The position numbers were made by a program, and so were the translations under genes. Shown piece by piece: positions 11,549 through 22,125 of a stretch of 64,000 nt of DNA; the stretch's first letter is position 1; every line of letters starts with the position of its first letter. The DNA is from Celoporthe dispersa (lineage: Eukaryota; Ascomycota; Sordariomycetes; Diaporthales; Cryphonectriaceae), in assembly GCA_016584495.1 (NCBI GenBank), contig WAID01000009.1, positions 868,001 to 932,000 of the forward strand. Direction: 5' to 3'. Below the pieces are notes generated by a model. It saw nothing but the letters and a program-made list of their open reading frames with translations, had not been told where the DNA came from and did not search any database.

Positions 11549-14500
11549 GCACGGCAGCCATGTACCACTAGAAAGACAAGCAAGGGGATTTCGGTCAGTC
11601 AACGGGATCCACCCCATGTGAGGGGGGGCGTGTGCATGTAAAACCGAGGAAAACGAAGAAGAAATAAAAAGAGGGTCATGGGCTTGCCTGCTCGGCGCAA
11701 GTATTTCCTCCTAATAGTGCATTGCATCGCATCGCATCGCATCACACCGTTACGTTTGCAACTCGACCTCCTCCACTCGGTGTGTTCTGCCCCTACGGAC
11801 TGTTGCAGTAGTGGCTGGTCAAGGGGCTGCAGATGCAAGACCTGCTGCACCCTCCAACCACTTGTCAATCCATCTTTTTTCCTGTCTTGACGACTCTTTT
11901 CTCGCCCCCGCCCCCCTTCCCTCTCACGTCGAACCGCTCTGCTAGGGGGGTTGGTTGGCATGGGTATAGCAGGCAGATATTACATAGGAGGGGAGCCACT
12001 AAGCCGTCAGAAGATACAGCACCCTAACCGAAAGTATGCGCAGGAGCCATCAGTGTATACCGTACCTGCCATAGCACATACGACCCGAAGGGGGAGGGGG
12101 GGCGAGACGCCACCAGAAAAACGCATCCCTGAACTCAGATGCCCCCCTTAGGCCAATCACAAGACTGCATTTATTTCCCCGCAAAATCCATCGAGATCGC
12201 CACAGCCCGAAATCCAGCCCAGAATTTCAGGAAAGCATTCAGATGCTTACCACCCTGGACCCTCCCACTCCCATTCCAGCCCGCCTAGCCCACCAAGCAA
12301 GGCGGCCAAGAGGCATGGGCATGACGGCATAGGCATGACCATGATGGAACATGAGCTTAACCATGAGCATGCAGAAGCATGTCAGCACCCTCGGCTGTCC
12401 TGTTGTAAAGTACTCTCGACTTCGCCTGCTGCCAGCCAACAGCCTATGTATTTGAAGTACAGTACAGCTCACTTTCTTCACGCGAGAGAACGAGAGAGGA
12501 GGAGGGAGGGGGTGGGTGGATGATGATCTTACTTGTTTCTAAAGACGCCACGCGACCCCTCCGGCGTACAATCGAGGCCACAGATAGATGAGAGATGATG
12601 AAGTGTATGACGAACGGGTTTTCTGCCTGCGCAGATCGACGAGGGTCGGAGAAAAAAAAGAAAAAGAAAAAAGGAAGGGAAGGAAAAAAGAAGAAGAAAA
12701 AAAGGGACCAGTCCGCTCACGCCAGAACAGCGTCAAGATCGACAAGATCTAGCCCGGGCTGGTCGTTTCTTCGCATTCAAGAAGGTTTACACGTCCTGAT
12801 ATGCTGAGGGAGGGCAACTGTCGAGCGTTGCACGTCCGTAACGGTCGCGGAACTGTGACCATCCCAGCAGGCTGAGGCTGAACTCCCAGACGGCTGTGGA
12901 CGACACTACTCAATCAGTCCTCCTTCACCTGGCCCACACTCCTTCATCTAACCTGCTTGTGTGTGTGTGCATGTGTGTGAAGAAGGACAGCGGGAGCTGC
13001 CAGGAAGCGACGGCCTCCTCGCGGCCGAGACGGACGTGGAGATGGGAAAAAGCTAAAGTGCTTGCAGGAAAATGAATCACGCGCCCGTCCTAGTGCACCC
13101 CCAACTCGTGCGAGACCCGGTTGCCCTTTTCTGATACAGGCAGGGTTCACGGATTCACGGGTCCGCGGCAGCCAAGCAGCCAAGCCAAGCCAGCCAGAAG
13201 AATAACTACTTTTTGGAAAAGCATGTCCCATTCTCAGCCGTAAAGCCACCGCGCAAGCGTGTCTTGTGCAACAGAACCTAGCCTGCCTAGCTTGCTGACC
13301 AGTGGGCTGACGAGCCGTCTTTTTTCTCCCCATCGTCGTCGTCCTCCTCCCCTCCCATTTGCATATCCCTCCCGCTCGACAGATGCTGTCATTGTCTTGT
13401 CACCGGCGACCAAATCGAGTGCTTGAGACCACCACCGTGCAGCAACCCACATCGTACGTTGCAACCACAACCTCATGCCACCCCCGACGAAGCCAGCCAG
13501 CCGCCGTTCGATGCTACCTCGTCGTAGCAGCAAGTACCTCCTCACGCCGGCTGCGGTGGCTGGACCGACACACTTCCTCCCACCTCCGTGATGTGCTACT
13601 AAGCCTGCAGAAGCACCCATCCCTGCGCCGTGCGCCCTTCAAGAAGAGGCGGCCGGGGAGAAATTCTCCGCCTGGGCCGTGTCTCAAACTCTGCCACCTC
13701 GCTTCCTGATTATGAGGAGACAACACAGACGCCACCAGATGCACGGTGACAGAGGTCGTCGCCCGTGTAATTTGCCCTCTGGCCGCCGGGTCGCGTCATG
13801 GGCTCTTCACGAACCCCCGATCGCCACCCCCATCTCCAACATGTCTTCTCTCAACGATCAAGTTCATGTCTCCTACGATCGAGAACATACTGAAGCGCGG
13901 TCGCTCTTGAGAGCTCTCCCGCTAGGTTATGCCCCCAGCCCCCCCCCCCTCGGACGACACCCCAGTCTCCCGCGCTGCCCATCTGCCTGTCCGTATTGCT
14001 TTCTTGCGAGCGGCGCGGTCGGGGTCAAAACCACATCACCACCGCCAGAAAAAGAAAAGAAGAAAAAGAAAAGGAAGAAAAAAAAAGGCAAAAATATCTC
14101 CGTCCTCATCTTGCATGCCCAACGTGGCTGGGCAGTCCACATATGAAACAGAAAGCAACGAGGAGGGGGGCCCACACTTCTGTGCACCACCCGCTCGGCG
14201 GCTGCCGGCTGCTGTCAGACCATCCCGGGTAGCCACAGGAACGGTCGATCTGTTAGTAGGCGGGATGGCTGAAGTTTGAGGGCCCGCAGCGTCTGGCCCC
14301 GTCTATTCTGTGTCCTGTCTGCAAGGACTGGGTCCAAGGCACACTAATAGTCTACCCACAAGCACGATTCTCGTGGTGGGAAAAGTCAGTTGCTTCTTAA
14401 GCTGAGATCCTGGATCTTAATGGCGGTGCCGAAGCGTCCGCAAGTACGTAGTGCATACTGTAATACGGAATCACGGAGTAAGTAGGCGGGGACAGTAGTT

Positions 14501-15963
14501 TAGTCCTCCCAGGCGGCGATCCCAAATCAACTCACAGACAGGCCTTTCAATCACGCACCCATATTAACAGGCAGGTAATTATTGATTCACAGCTCCTGGT
14601 CAACGATTGACCACAGTACTAGAAGTATATCTGGTGGCTATCCAGTCCATATGCGCTGTGGATAGGTCCACGAGACTTTTCAGCAGGATGGATTCCAGAG
14701 TGAGCGACAAGAGCTCGAATCTATCCGGGAGCACCTACACAAGCAGTCCTCCAGGGTGTTTACCAAGAGGGGTCATCCCATCCATCTATCCATGACATCT
14801 TTTTGTCTTCCAACCCTTTATCCCTGCAGAACATCCGCCCTCCAAGGGATCAGTCGCTCCGAGATATCCTTTTTGCTCTCGAAATGATGACCTCGCTTGC
14901 CATTGCCGGCATGCCACCGCCTTAAAGCATTTCCTGTCCGACTGCATAATACTGTGCCATCGCAGGGCGACCCAAAAGAGGGGGGGACGCCTCTAAGGAG
15001 GTGGGGTATGATCGCGGCATGCAGTGAGAAGGAGGCCGGGCGCCATCAGGAGCCCCCCCGGGCGGTGGTGGGCTGAGTACCACTCACATGCACACGAATC
15101 TTGATTGCTCTGCTCTCTGGATGGTAAAGTTGGCTGCCGAGGGAGGTGGACCAGAGCTACCTCAACCTCCTTGCCAGCGGGTAAGACACTCATGTACAGT
15201 GTGTTTGAGCACTGGAGGAGAGAGGCATGGTGGTGCCGTAGCGTACCTAGGGAAAATCTCGATCAGCAGCACATCGCCTGAGAGCTTGGTCAAAATCATA
15301 TACCCTGGTATTCTTGCTTGCTCAGCTACGAGTCTCAAGACGACCCCTGCACCCCTCCTCTCTCGGCCCCTTCTGGACCTCTTAACGCTTGCTCCTGGAT
15401 TTTCTGTCGTCTTTGCCAACCACCGTGATATTGGTAGGACTTGTCGACCGTGTCTTCTCGTCATTCGTGCATTAGCTGTTCTCCAAGTCACAAGAATAGG
15501 GAGATGTGTCTGCATTGGCTGACTACCCAGCTCTAGGAGCAGGAATCGGTATGCGAATTCATGTTCTATTCCCAGGGGTTTGGCTGGAGAGATGGACAAG
15601 AAAAAAAAAAGATATATACTTTGGAGACAATAGTATATTTACTCGTGCTTTTCGAATGCTACAACTTGTCCACCTCACGGGATCTTTCATAAGCACTGAG
15701 ACGGGCACCTCCCTTACTATACATCTTTGGTGTGGAAAATAATTATATCTAATCACTTTAGTGTCTTGATATGTGAAGTGAAATGGATGCCACCAATATC
15801 GCAGCCAGATGATTCTTTCCCGCCTACGCAGCGCTTGTCCTCTCCACTTCCTTCGAACCTTGTCGTATACTCATACTTCTGAGCAACTACACGAACCTAT
15901 CCCATGATCCCCAAATTTCACGACCAAGAAGATCCATCTCGACTGCGCAAAACGTGGACCGGC

Positions 15964-16242
15964 TCAGTAGGAGCCAGAGTAGGCCAACTCGCCATTGTCG
16001 CAGCGGGGCGTGGTGTTGTCCACGGTGCAGCCACCGGTGCAGGTGAAGAGGCTGATGATGTTGTTGGTGCAGGTGTAGTAGTAGCCGTTGAGGTCGCAGC
16101 CGTTGGCATTGGCATCGCTTCCGGAGCAGTCCTGGGAGGACTCGGCCAGGGCTCCGGACAATTGACGCGCGCCAATGGGGATGGCAAAGGCAGACGCGGC
16201 GAAGAGGCTGCCAACGAGGAGCGAGAAGGAGGTGGTCTTCAT
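15964..16242 (-). CDS. Small cysteine-rich secreted protein (effector-like)
   Basis: A single exon of 92 codons starts at an ATG in the favourable context CCAAAATG. Residues 1-20 form a textbook signal peptide (MKTTSFSLLVGSLFAASAFA) with an A-x-A cleavage site. The remaining 72 residues contain six cysteines (spaced as C-x9-C-x8-C-x8-C-x4-C-x8-C, approximately) and a single predicted N-glycosylation site (NTT), and are rich in Gly, Asn, Ser and Thr. Six cysteines could form three disulphides. There are too few for a hydrophobin, and I recognise no named family. A TATATAAG box lies about 250 bp upstream. Small size, secretion and even cysteine number fit a fungal candidate effector or antimicrobial-type protein, but that role is inference. 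Confidence 0.75.
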   Translation of the reverse strand: MKTTSFSLLVGSLFAASAFAIPIGARQLSGALAESSQDCSGSDANANGCDLNGYYYTCTNNIISLFTCTGGCTVDNTTPRCDNGELAYSGSY

Positions 16243-17592
16243 TTTGGCTTGATGGACTGGTAGTTGAGTATTTGGTCTTGATGGTGAACCTTGTATCCTT
16301 GTTCTTGTTTGGAAAAGGAGAACGAATGTAAGAGACTGTAAAGGGGGGGAGGGGGGAGGAAATGAGTGTGTTGTTTTGATTAAGTGGTGTGCCGTGTTGG
16401 GCGGTAGAGAAATGAGTGTGACGTGTGCGCAAAGAAGGCTGTGGTCAGGCTATCGATGCAGAGACAGACACCAGGGGCACCGAGACTTATATAGACCCCG
16501 AGTAAAGACGGAGCTACGAGGGCATTCAGCTGGCGGTTCCACCGGATGCCAGCTTTCGGAGGAAGCAATTTCAGAGCGCCGCGCTGATTGGGCTGCTGAC
16601 CCAACCTCAGCGCACCGCATGCATGTGGCGTTGGGCGATCACAAAATTTGCGGCTGCTCCTCTGATCCTATGGGGTCTGGTAGCATGCTTGACTCTCGCA
16701 TGGACCATGTGGTGAGTAATTTTGGAATATGTGCCAAGCCAACGTCGCCAGAATGTCTCAACAGCCCCGAACCTCCATATTTTCTGTAGCTTGTGGAGTA
16801 TGATGCAAAGGACCTTTTTGTTGTTTGTGGGGGCGGGGGGATGGGGCCGAAGAGGCTGCCCTGCTCATTTTTATGAAAACGTTAAATTGCTTGTCTCTCT
16901 AACGGACATGACTCCTCTGAGGGCTGTTTTTTTGGGGCAAGGAATATTTAGGAGGGGTGATAGAAACTGAACTTGGGAGGTACGGAGAAACAGAACTCTC
17001 GTCATTCAGTGGTTATTTGATGTGGTGTTTCAAGCAGTTCGGTTCCAGGCCCGCAGAGATTGCTCCTTGCATAACTCCTTTTCTCGACTGATCAAATGAG
17101 ACATAAACCTGGACCTGTCATGTATTGTGGGCTTGTGTCTTCAGGAGTTCAACTTGCAATACTCGCTGAGTGCTGTGGACGACTCAAAGTGTCAGTATAG
17201 AGAAGAGGGCGAGTGGTACGTTTCTGCCATGTTGGATTCTAGCTCTTTGATGAAAGGATGCATTGGAGGGAAAATCTAACACTTATCTATAGCACTAAGA
17301 TATGTAGGTATAAACGGGGAGGAGCAATCCTTGTGCCTTCCTTCCTGCTGCTCAAAGTGACGGTTTTGTGAAGGAAGGAACGACTATAGGCCTTGCACTG
17401 GAACACCGATACCATGATCCGATTCCATTTTTGGACCAAACCCGTACGATCCTCCCATCGCTCATACTCCTTCCCAGGGCCAACATCTTCATTCTCGCAA
17501 CCCCTGGCCAGTACATGCGGTTGGTTGGACTACTCACCCCTCACCTCTCGCAGCAAATCGAAGCCAGCTACACCTCACTCAGCTGCACCAAC
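16243..17592. other. Promoter region of secreted protein and flanking intergenic DNA
   Basis: The left part is the upstream region of the secreted protein gene. The rest, up to the unknown gene at 17593, contains only short open frames without family resemblance. Confidence 0.5.
16486..16493 (-). promoter_or_regulatory. TATA box for the secreted protein gene
   Basis: TATATAAG on the - strand, about 245 bp upstream of the ATG at 16242, in the same orientation. A strong TATA box suits a highly inducible gene. The distance implies a 5' UTR of roughly 200 nt. Confidence 0.5.
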
Positions 17593-18598
17593 ATGCCCCC
17601 TCGAGCAGTCAAGAGGAAGGCTAAGCGTGAGAAATCCCTGCTTCCCTTCGACGAGTTGTAGGAAGTGGCTTCTGATAGTATCCGCAGCTACCACGGGAGA
17701 AGGGGACGATCCGTGGGGTCCTCCGCAGGAACGGCCGCAAAGAAAGCGGCGCGCACTGGCGACGCGGACAAAGAACGACGAAAAGGATCCAGAACCTCAG
17801 ACCAACAAGTATGCATACGCATCAGACTCTACCATTCACAATCGGCGCTGACACACTGTAAAGGCAATTCCAGTCCTGGGCCGAATGGCAGAATAAATTC
17901 AAAGACAAGGAGAGGAACGACAGGAGTCAGTTCGCTGACAAGTTCAAGAAGATTATCGAGACCAAGCGGGAGAGCGTCGAGGGCCTCCTTAGCAAGTCTA
18001 GCGAAGATTTGTGAGAAGCAATTCCTCCCCTAACTTCTTGAGACTGTTGATTGACTGTTCTGCTAGCAACGAGGCGGTCCGTAGACACAGCGAGCTGCTC
18101 AAGAAAGCCTGCGCCGATATCGAGAATTTGTTAAAATCTGGCACTACCGAGGAACATGCGCTGAAGCCTCGCAAAGACGAATCACTGGTCAAGCCTGGCC
18201 AAGAAATTCTACAGACCTGCCGTGACCTGGTCGCCGCCCATGAGCAGGCCAACGCCAGGACACTAGCGCAGGGTCACATTCAACTCAAAGAACTGCGCGC
18301 TGTATGGAACGAGGACGTGTCGCAGGCGGAGAAAGTCCTTCTCTACGGGGCTCAGTATGGCCAGAGGATCATCGGGCATAATGTTGATCTTTCCGTGGAT
18401 GCTGAAGACCGGAGTCAGCTGCTAACTCCACCGTGGGATGCCTTGAAGGGACCAGGACAGATGGCATTGGAAATGCATCAGAGCAGCGCCGAGAAGCTGA
18501 TGAAGGGCTCACCAACCTGGGGCGAACAGGCCATCACCTGTGTGGACAAGCTCATGGACATCATTGCAGTATCCGAAAAGCAGGCGGAAAACATCTGA
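17593..18598 (+). CDS. Conserved-looking protein of unknown function, four exons
   Basis: Exons are 17593-17626, 17688-17808, 17864-18010 and 18067-18598. The introns are 61, 55 and 56 bp with donors GTGAGA, GTATGC and GTGAGA, good branch sites (GCTGAC before exon 3, TTGACT before exon 4) and AG acceptors. All phases agree and give 277 residues. The N-terminus is basic (MPPRAVKRKAKP, possible nuclear localisation signal) and then low-complexity. Residues about 52 onward are highly charged and helical, with heptad-like segments (FKDKERNDRSQFADKFKKII and NEAVRRHSELLKKACADIE), suggesting a coiled coil. The C-terminal half is a helical domain without a motif I can name. The exon structure is the best evidence that the gene is real. 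I do not recognise the family, and I assign no function. Confidence 0.7.
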
Positions 18599-19555
18599 CT
18601 GGTTATTGCATGTATGGGACATTCTGAAAAGGGGAGAATCTTCAGTGAGGATCATGTACCATTGGCTGATGGCTTCACTATTCGCGGTATCTTCGCAAGA
18701 AATGCAACGAGTAGCGACACGGTAGAACTCACCTGCATAGAACCAGGCTGGGGCAGGATCTACATGCAGTGCCTCCACCTGGGCTATGCTCTCACATAAG
18801 GACAGATATCATGCCATAATTTTTGGCAGTGGTAGACAGCACATCTAAATGCACAGGAGCACCTCTGTCAGCTTAAACGCTCCATGGCTATACCCAAAGA
18901 CGGCAGACGTCGGACCTTGGGAGAGCCTGAGAAGCGACTCAGACGGGCACAAGGCGTGTGAGCGCCCAGTGAATATTATCCGGAGACCTGGGTTTGGCAT
19001 GATCAAGGCCCAAGGTCGTAGGAGGCGGTTCGTCAGTGGCCAAGTTCAGTCAGCCGTTGCGAGGACAGGCTCAGGCTTTTGTGCAAGGGGAGTTTTTGGC
19101 TAGAGGCTGGGCTCGGCGAACATCTCAAGGAATCTTCAACCTATAGACCATCTCCCGCAGGAGACCAGTTTTAAAAACGGCTTCCCACCCTACACGAGGT
19201 CAGCATGTTCTTACAATTACTGAACCCCATCGTCGTCTCCAAGCGTGTGTGGGTCACCGCTTGGCCCATCCGTTCTCAATGGTTGGCGCCCAAAATTTAG
19301 CCGCGGTCACGTGCATTCAAGTGGATCCTCACCGACCAATTGGCGTGGAGCCACAGGAACAATTTGCTTTGCTTAGGCCTGCTGCGAACTTTCTCTTCTC
19401 GACCCTCTCAAATCGACATCCTCACTAACCCACCCAACCCAGGTCAAATTCAACCCAAATATCTGGTACGTTGTTTTTTCCCCAAGACCTCACGACCTTC
19501 GCCCTCTCGCCGAATCACTGCTAATTGAAATTCTTTTGGCGTATCAACAGCAACC
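18599..19555. other. Intergenic, upstream region of RPL15
   Basis: No convincing gene. It contains a CACGTG site at 19308-19313 and a C/T-rich tract from about 19385 to the RPL15 start, as expected for a highly transcribed fungal gene promoter. Confidence 0.55.
19308..19313. promoter_or_regulatory. CACGTG E-box upstream of RPL15
   Basis: A single CACGTG lies about 245 bp before the RPL15 ATG. Cbf1-type bHLH factors bind CACGTG and act at ribosomal protein promoters in several ascomycetes. One hexamer is weak evidence. Confidence 0.3.
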
Positions 19556-20596
19556 ATGGGTGCCCTCAAGTGTATGTCCACCCCTACGAAGCCTCCTCAC
19601 GATTCGATCGCCTGACCGACCCCTTCCCCCCTTTTGATTCGAAAAAGGCGACACCCCGCTGACGAAGTAATATTATAGACGTCGAGGAGCTTCAGAAGAA
19701 GAAGCAGAGCGATGTCCTGCAGTTTCTGCTGCGCGTCCGCTGCTGGGAAGTACGTTGAGACAACCAACACAATTTTCAATTGCGCAGAACCTGTGGACGG
19801 GCTCCGTTTGTTCCTCTCTGGCCTTTGAGACCGAGACCGCCTCTCTCCCCCGAGGGCTCCTCGGTCGAGGAGCAGAGCAGGCAAACGACCGTCTCTGCTA
19901 TACACTCTGTGAACACTTGCTGAGAGTGCATCAATATAGCTCCGTCAATTGAACGTCATCCACCGCGCCTCGCGCCCCTCTCGCCCCGACAAGGCTCGCC
20001 GCCTCGGATACAAGGCCAAGCAGGGCTATGTCATCTACCGCGTCCGCGTCCGCCGTGGTGGTCGCAAGCGCCCCGTCCCCAAGGGTGCCACCTACGGTAC
20101 GTCTTCACGACCCCCAAGAGGAGCTCGCTCTGCTTGAGCCCCCCTACCCCCCTTCTACCTCTCTTTCTCCCTAGCCTCACCTCGCAAGCAACTGTTGAGG
20201 CTGACCCTTTTCCTCTTCCTCGCCATAGGCAAGCCCACCAACCAGGGTGTGAACCAGCTCAAGTACCAGCGCTCCCTCGCCGCCACCGCCGAGGAGCGTG
20301 TCGGCCGCCGCTGCGCCAACCTGCGCGTCCTGAACTCGTACTGGATCAACCAGGACTCCACCTACAAGTACTACGAGGTCATCCTCGTGGACCCCCAGCA
20401 CAAGGCCATCCGCATCGACCCTCGCATCAACTGGATCGTCAACCCCGTCCACAAGCACCGCGAGGCCCGTGGCCTGACTGCTACCGGCAAGAAGTCCCGC
20501 GGCCTCAACAAGGGCCACCGCTACACCAAGACCAAGGCCGGCCGCAGAAAGACCTGGAAGAAGCACAACACCCTGTCCCTGTGGCGCTACCGATAA
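19556..20596 (+). CDS. RPL15: 60S ribosomal protein L15 (eL15)
   Basis: Four exons: 19556-19571, 19679-19749, 19940-20096 and 20229-20596, giving 203 residues, the normal length for eL15. The first exon codes only MGALK plus one base. The introns are 107, 190 and 132 bp, with donors GTATGT, GTACGT and GTACGT. The joined protein carries the family landmarks RVRCWELRQLNVIHRASRPS, RRGGRKRPVPKGATYGKP, ADLRVLNSYWINQD-like text and the C-terminal KKHNTLSLWRYR. The protein is a core component of the large ribosomal subunit, contacting 28S rRNA, and is assembled in the nucleolus. The concentration of long introns at the 5' end is typical of fungal ribosomal protein genes. A 178-codon antisense frame over exon 4 is a shadow. 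Confidence 0.98.
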
Positions 20597-22125
20597 GCGG
20601 CTCGCCCCTGATGCGGCTGCTGTTCGGGAGGGTGATGCTGGGTGGATGCCCAGGCTGCTCGGGCTGGAGGTTATGGTCCTCTGGCTGCTCGAGATTTTCT
20701 CCTGGTTTGTCATGAAGACCAGGGCAGGGGAGTTAGCTGGTCAAAACCAAAATGAGGGTCATTCTATTTTCAGGGCACTGCATGGATGCGGATCTTGGGC
20801 GCTTACGATAGCAAAGGAAAAGAGCAAATCGAAAATACCACGAACTTACGGCACTGCTGCCCGACCCATAACCTTGTTTCCTTTCGCGTTCCCTGATGCT
20901 GTGTAAACAACTCTCTTTGGTACGCTGACCTGATAGGGACTATTTCGCACATGTGGAAGACCGATTGTGAAGAGCAGAGATCGGGGGATAAGCTACAGGG
21001 GATATATAGCTCAGGGCCAAGAGGAGGCGACTGATGAGAACGTACAGGGCAGAGTTGTAGAGGAAATATACATGGATCCTCGGTACAGCCCCAGAAGGAT
21101 ACTCAGGATGAAAGGACGTTTGGGCGGGAGAGGGGCGGACTACGAGAGACTTAAGGAGGTCAGCGGATTGAGACATCCGAAGTAGGCACTTCCGTCAATC
21201 ATACATCTACCGATTTCACGGCAAAGGAGGGCTGGACTTGATCAAAAATTTCTATGATATTGTTCTCCCGCACCCTGAAGAATGCGATTATCTACCCTCA
21301 AGGCCAAGCTAGAGACTGCCCTTCCAAGAAAAAAAAGATGGGCGATACCGAGCCCAACGAAGACCTCGAGCGTGGGCGCATCGAGGGAAGAAGGAGGTGG
21401 CGGGAGTCTCGAAATGCGCTGAAATAGTGTACAGGTCATAATAATAAATGCTGTAAGAATATTTGTATGACCTGTAAGAAATTTTGTTTGCCGTATGTTG
21501 TAAAAGGCCGAACGACCGATGATCCGAGAATATTCTGCAAATTACGGTTTGGTGGCGAAGATCCGATCCAGTAGGAGGAGCCAAAAGTGGTCCGTATCCA
21601 GATCCAAGCCAAAGAAGGGAAACCAATGCAGTAGAAGCCAGGCTGCTACGCATCCAACGAACCCAATCTTTCACCTTTTGGAAATAAAAAGAAAGAAGAA
21701 AAAGACGAAGAAGAAAAGCAGGAGCCGTCAAATGTCCGGCCCCGAAGCATGCCGTGAAATCTCAAATTGTTGCGCAGAGCAGCTGCCAGGGGGGATAGGT
21801 AGTGCCCTATTCCGGCGGGTAGTACTCCGAGCGATGCAATGCAGAGATCTGAGGCGAGCGCATTCCGAATGGGGGCTGCTAAGAAAGGCAGAGCCCACCG
21901 AGTCCAGCGCAGCCAGCCATCGTCCGCCATCGAAGAAAGTCGGATGCTGATGAGTTCATTGACGTCGTGGGCCATCGTCATGGGGATTCCGTGAGCCGTG
22001 ACCAAAACGCCGAGCCGAAAACCAAAGCAAATGGAATAGGGGAGGACTGATGCGAATTGTTTTGATGGCCAATGGGGATCTAAAAAGCGATGCCCGTACC
22101 GCGAGTGTTGTACAACGGAGGCAGA
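20597..22125. other. Intergenic, 3' regions of RPL15 and PUF3
   Basis: This interval lies between two convergent genes. Short open frames only, none with a recognisable domain. The strongest purine-rich tract is at 21686-21722. Confidence 0.5.

Larger units (their letters stand above)
9290..15963. other. 6.7-kb stretch without a recognisable gene
   Basis: No open frame here has a recognisable domain, and I could not build a multi-exon model. Its contents are a G-rich/(GA)n microsatellite, palindromic CATAGTAC-type motifs at 11075 and 11533, A/G-rich tracts at 12650-12710 and 14040-14095, and a TACGGAGTA element near 14464-14480. A 145-codon open frame on the - strand (15162-15599) has no familiar features. 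Non-coding RNAs or lineage-specific genes cannot be excluded. Confidence 0.5.
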
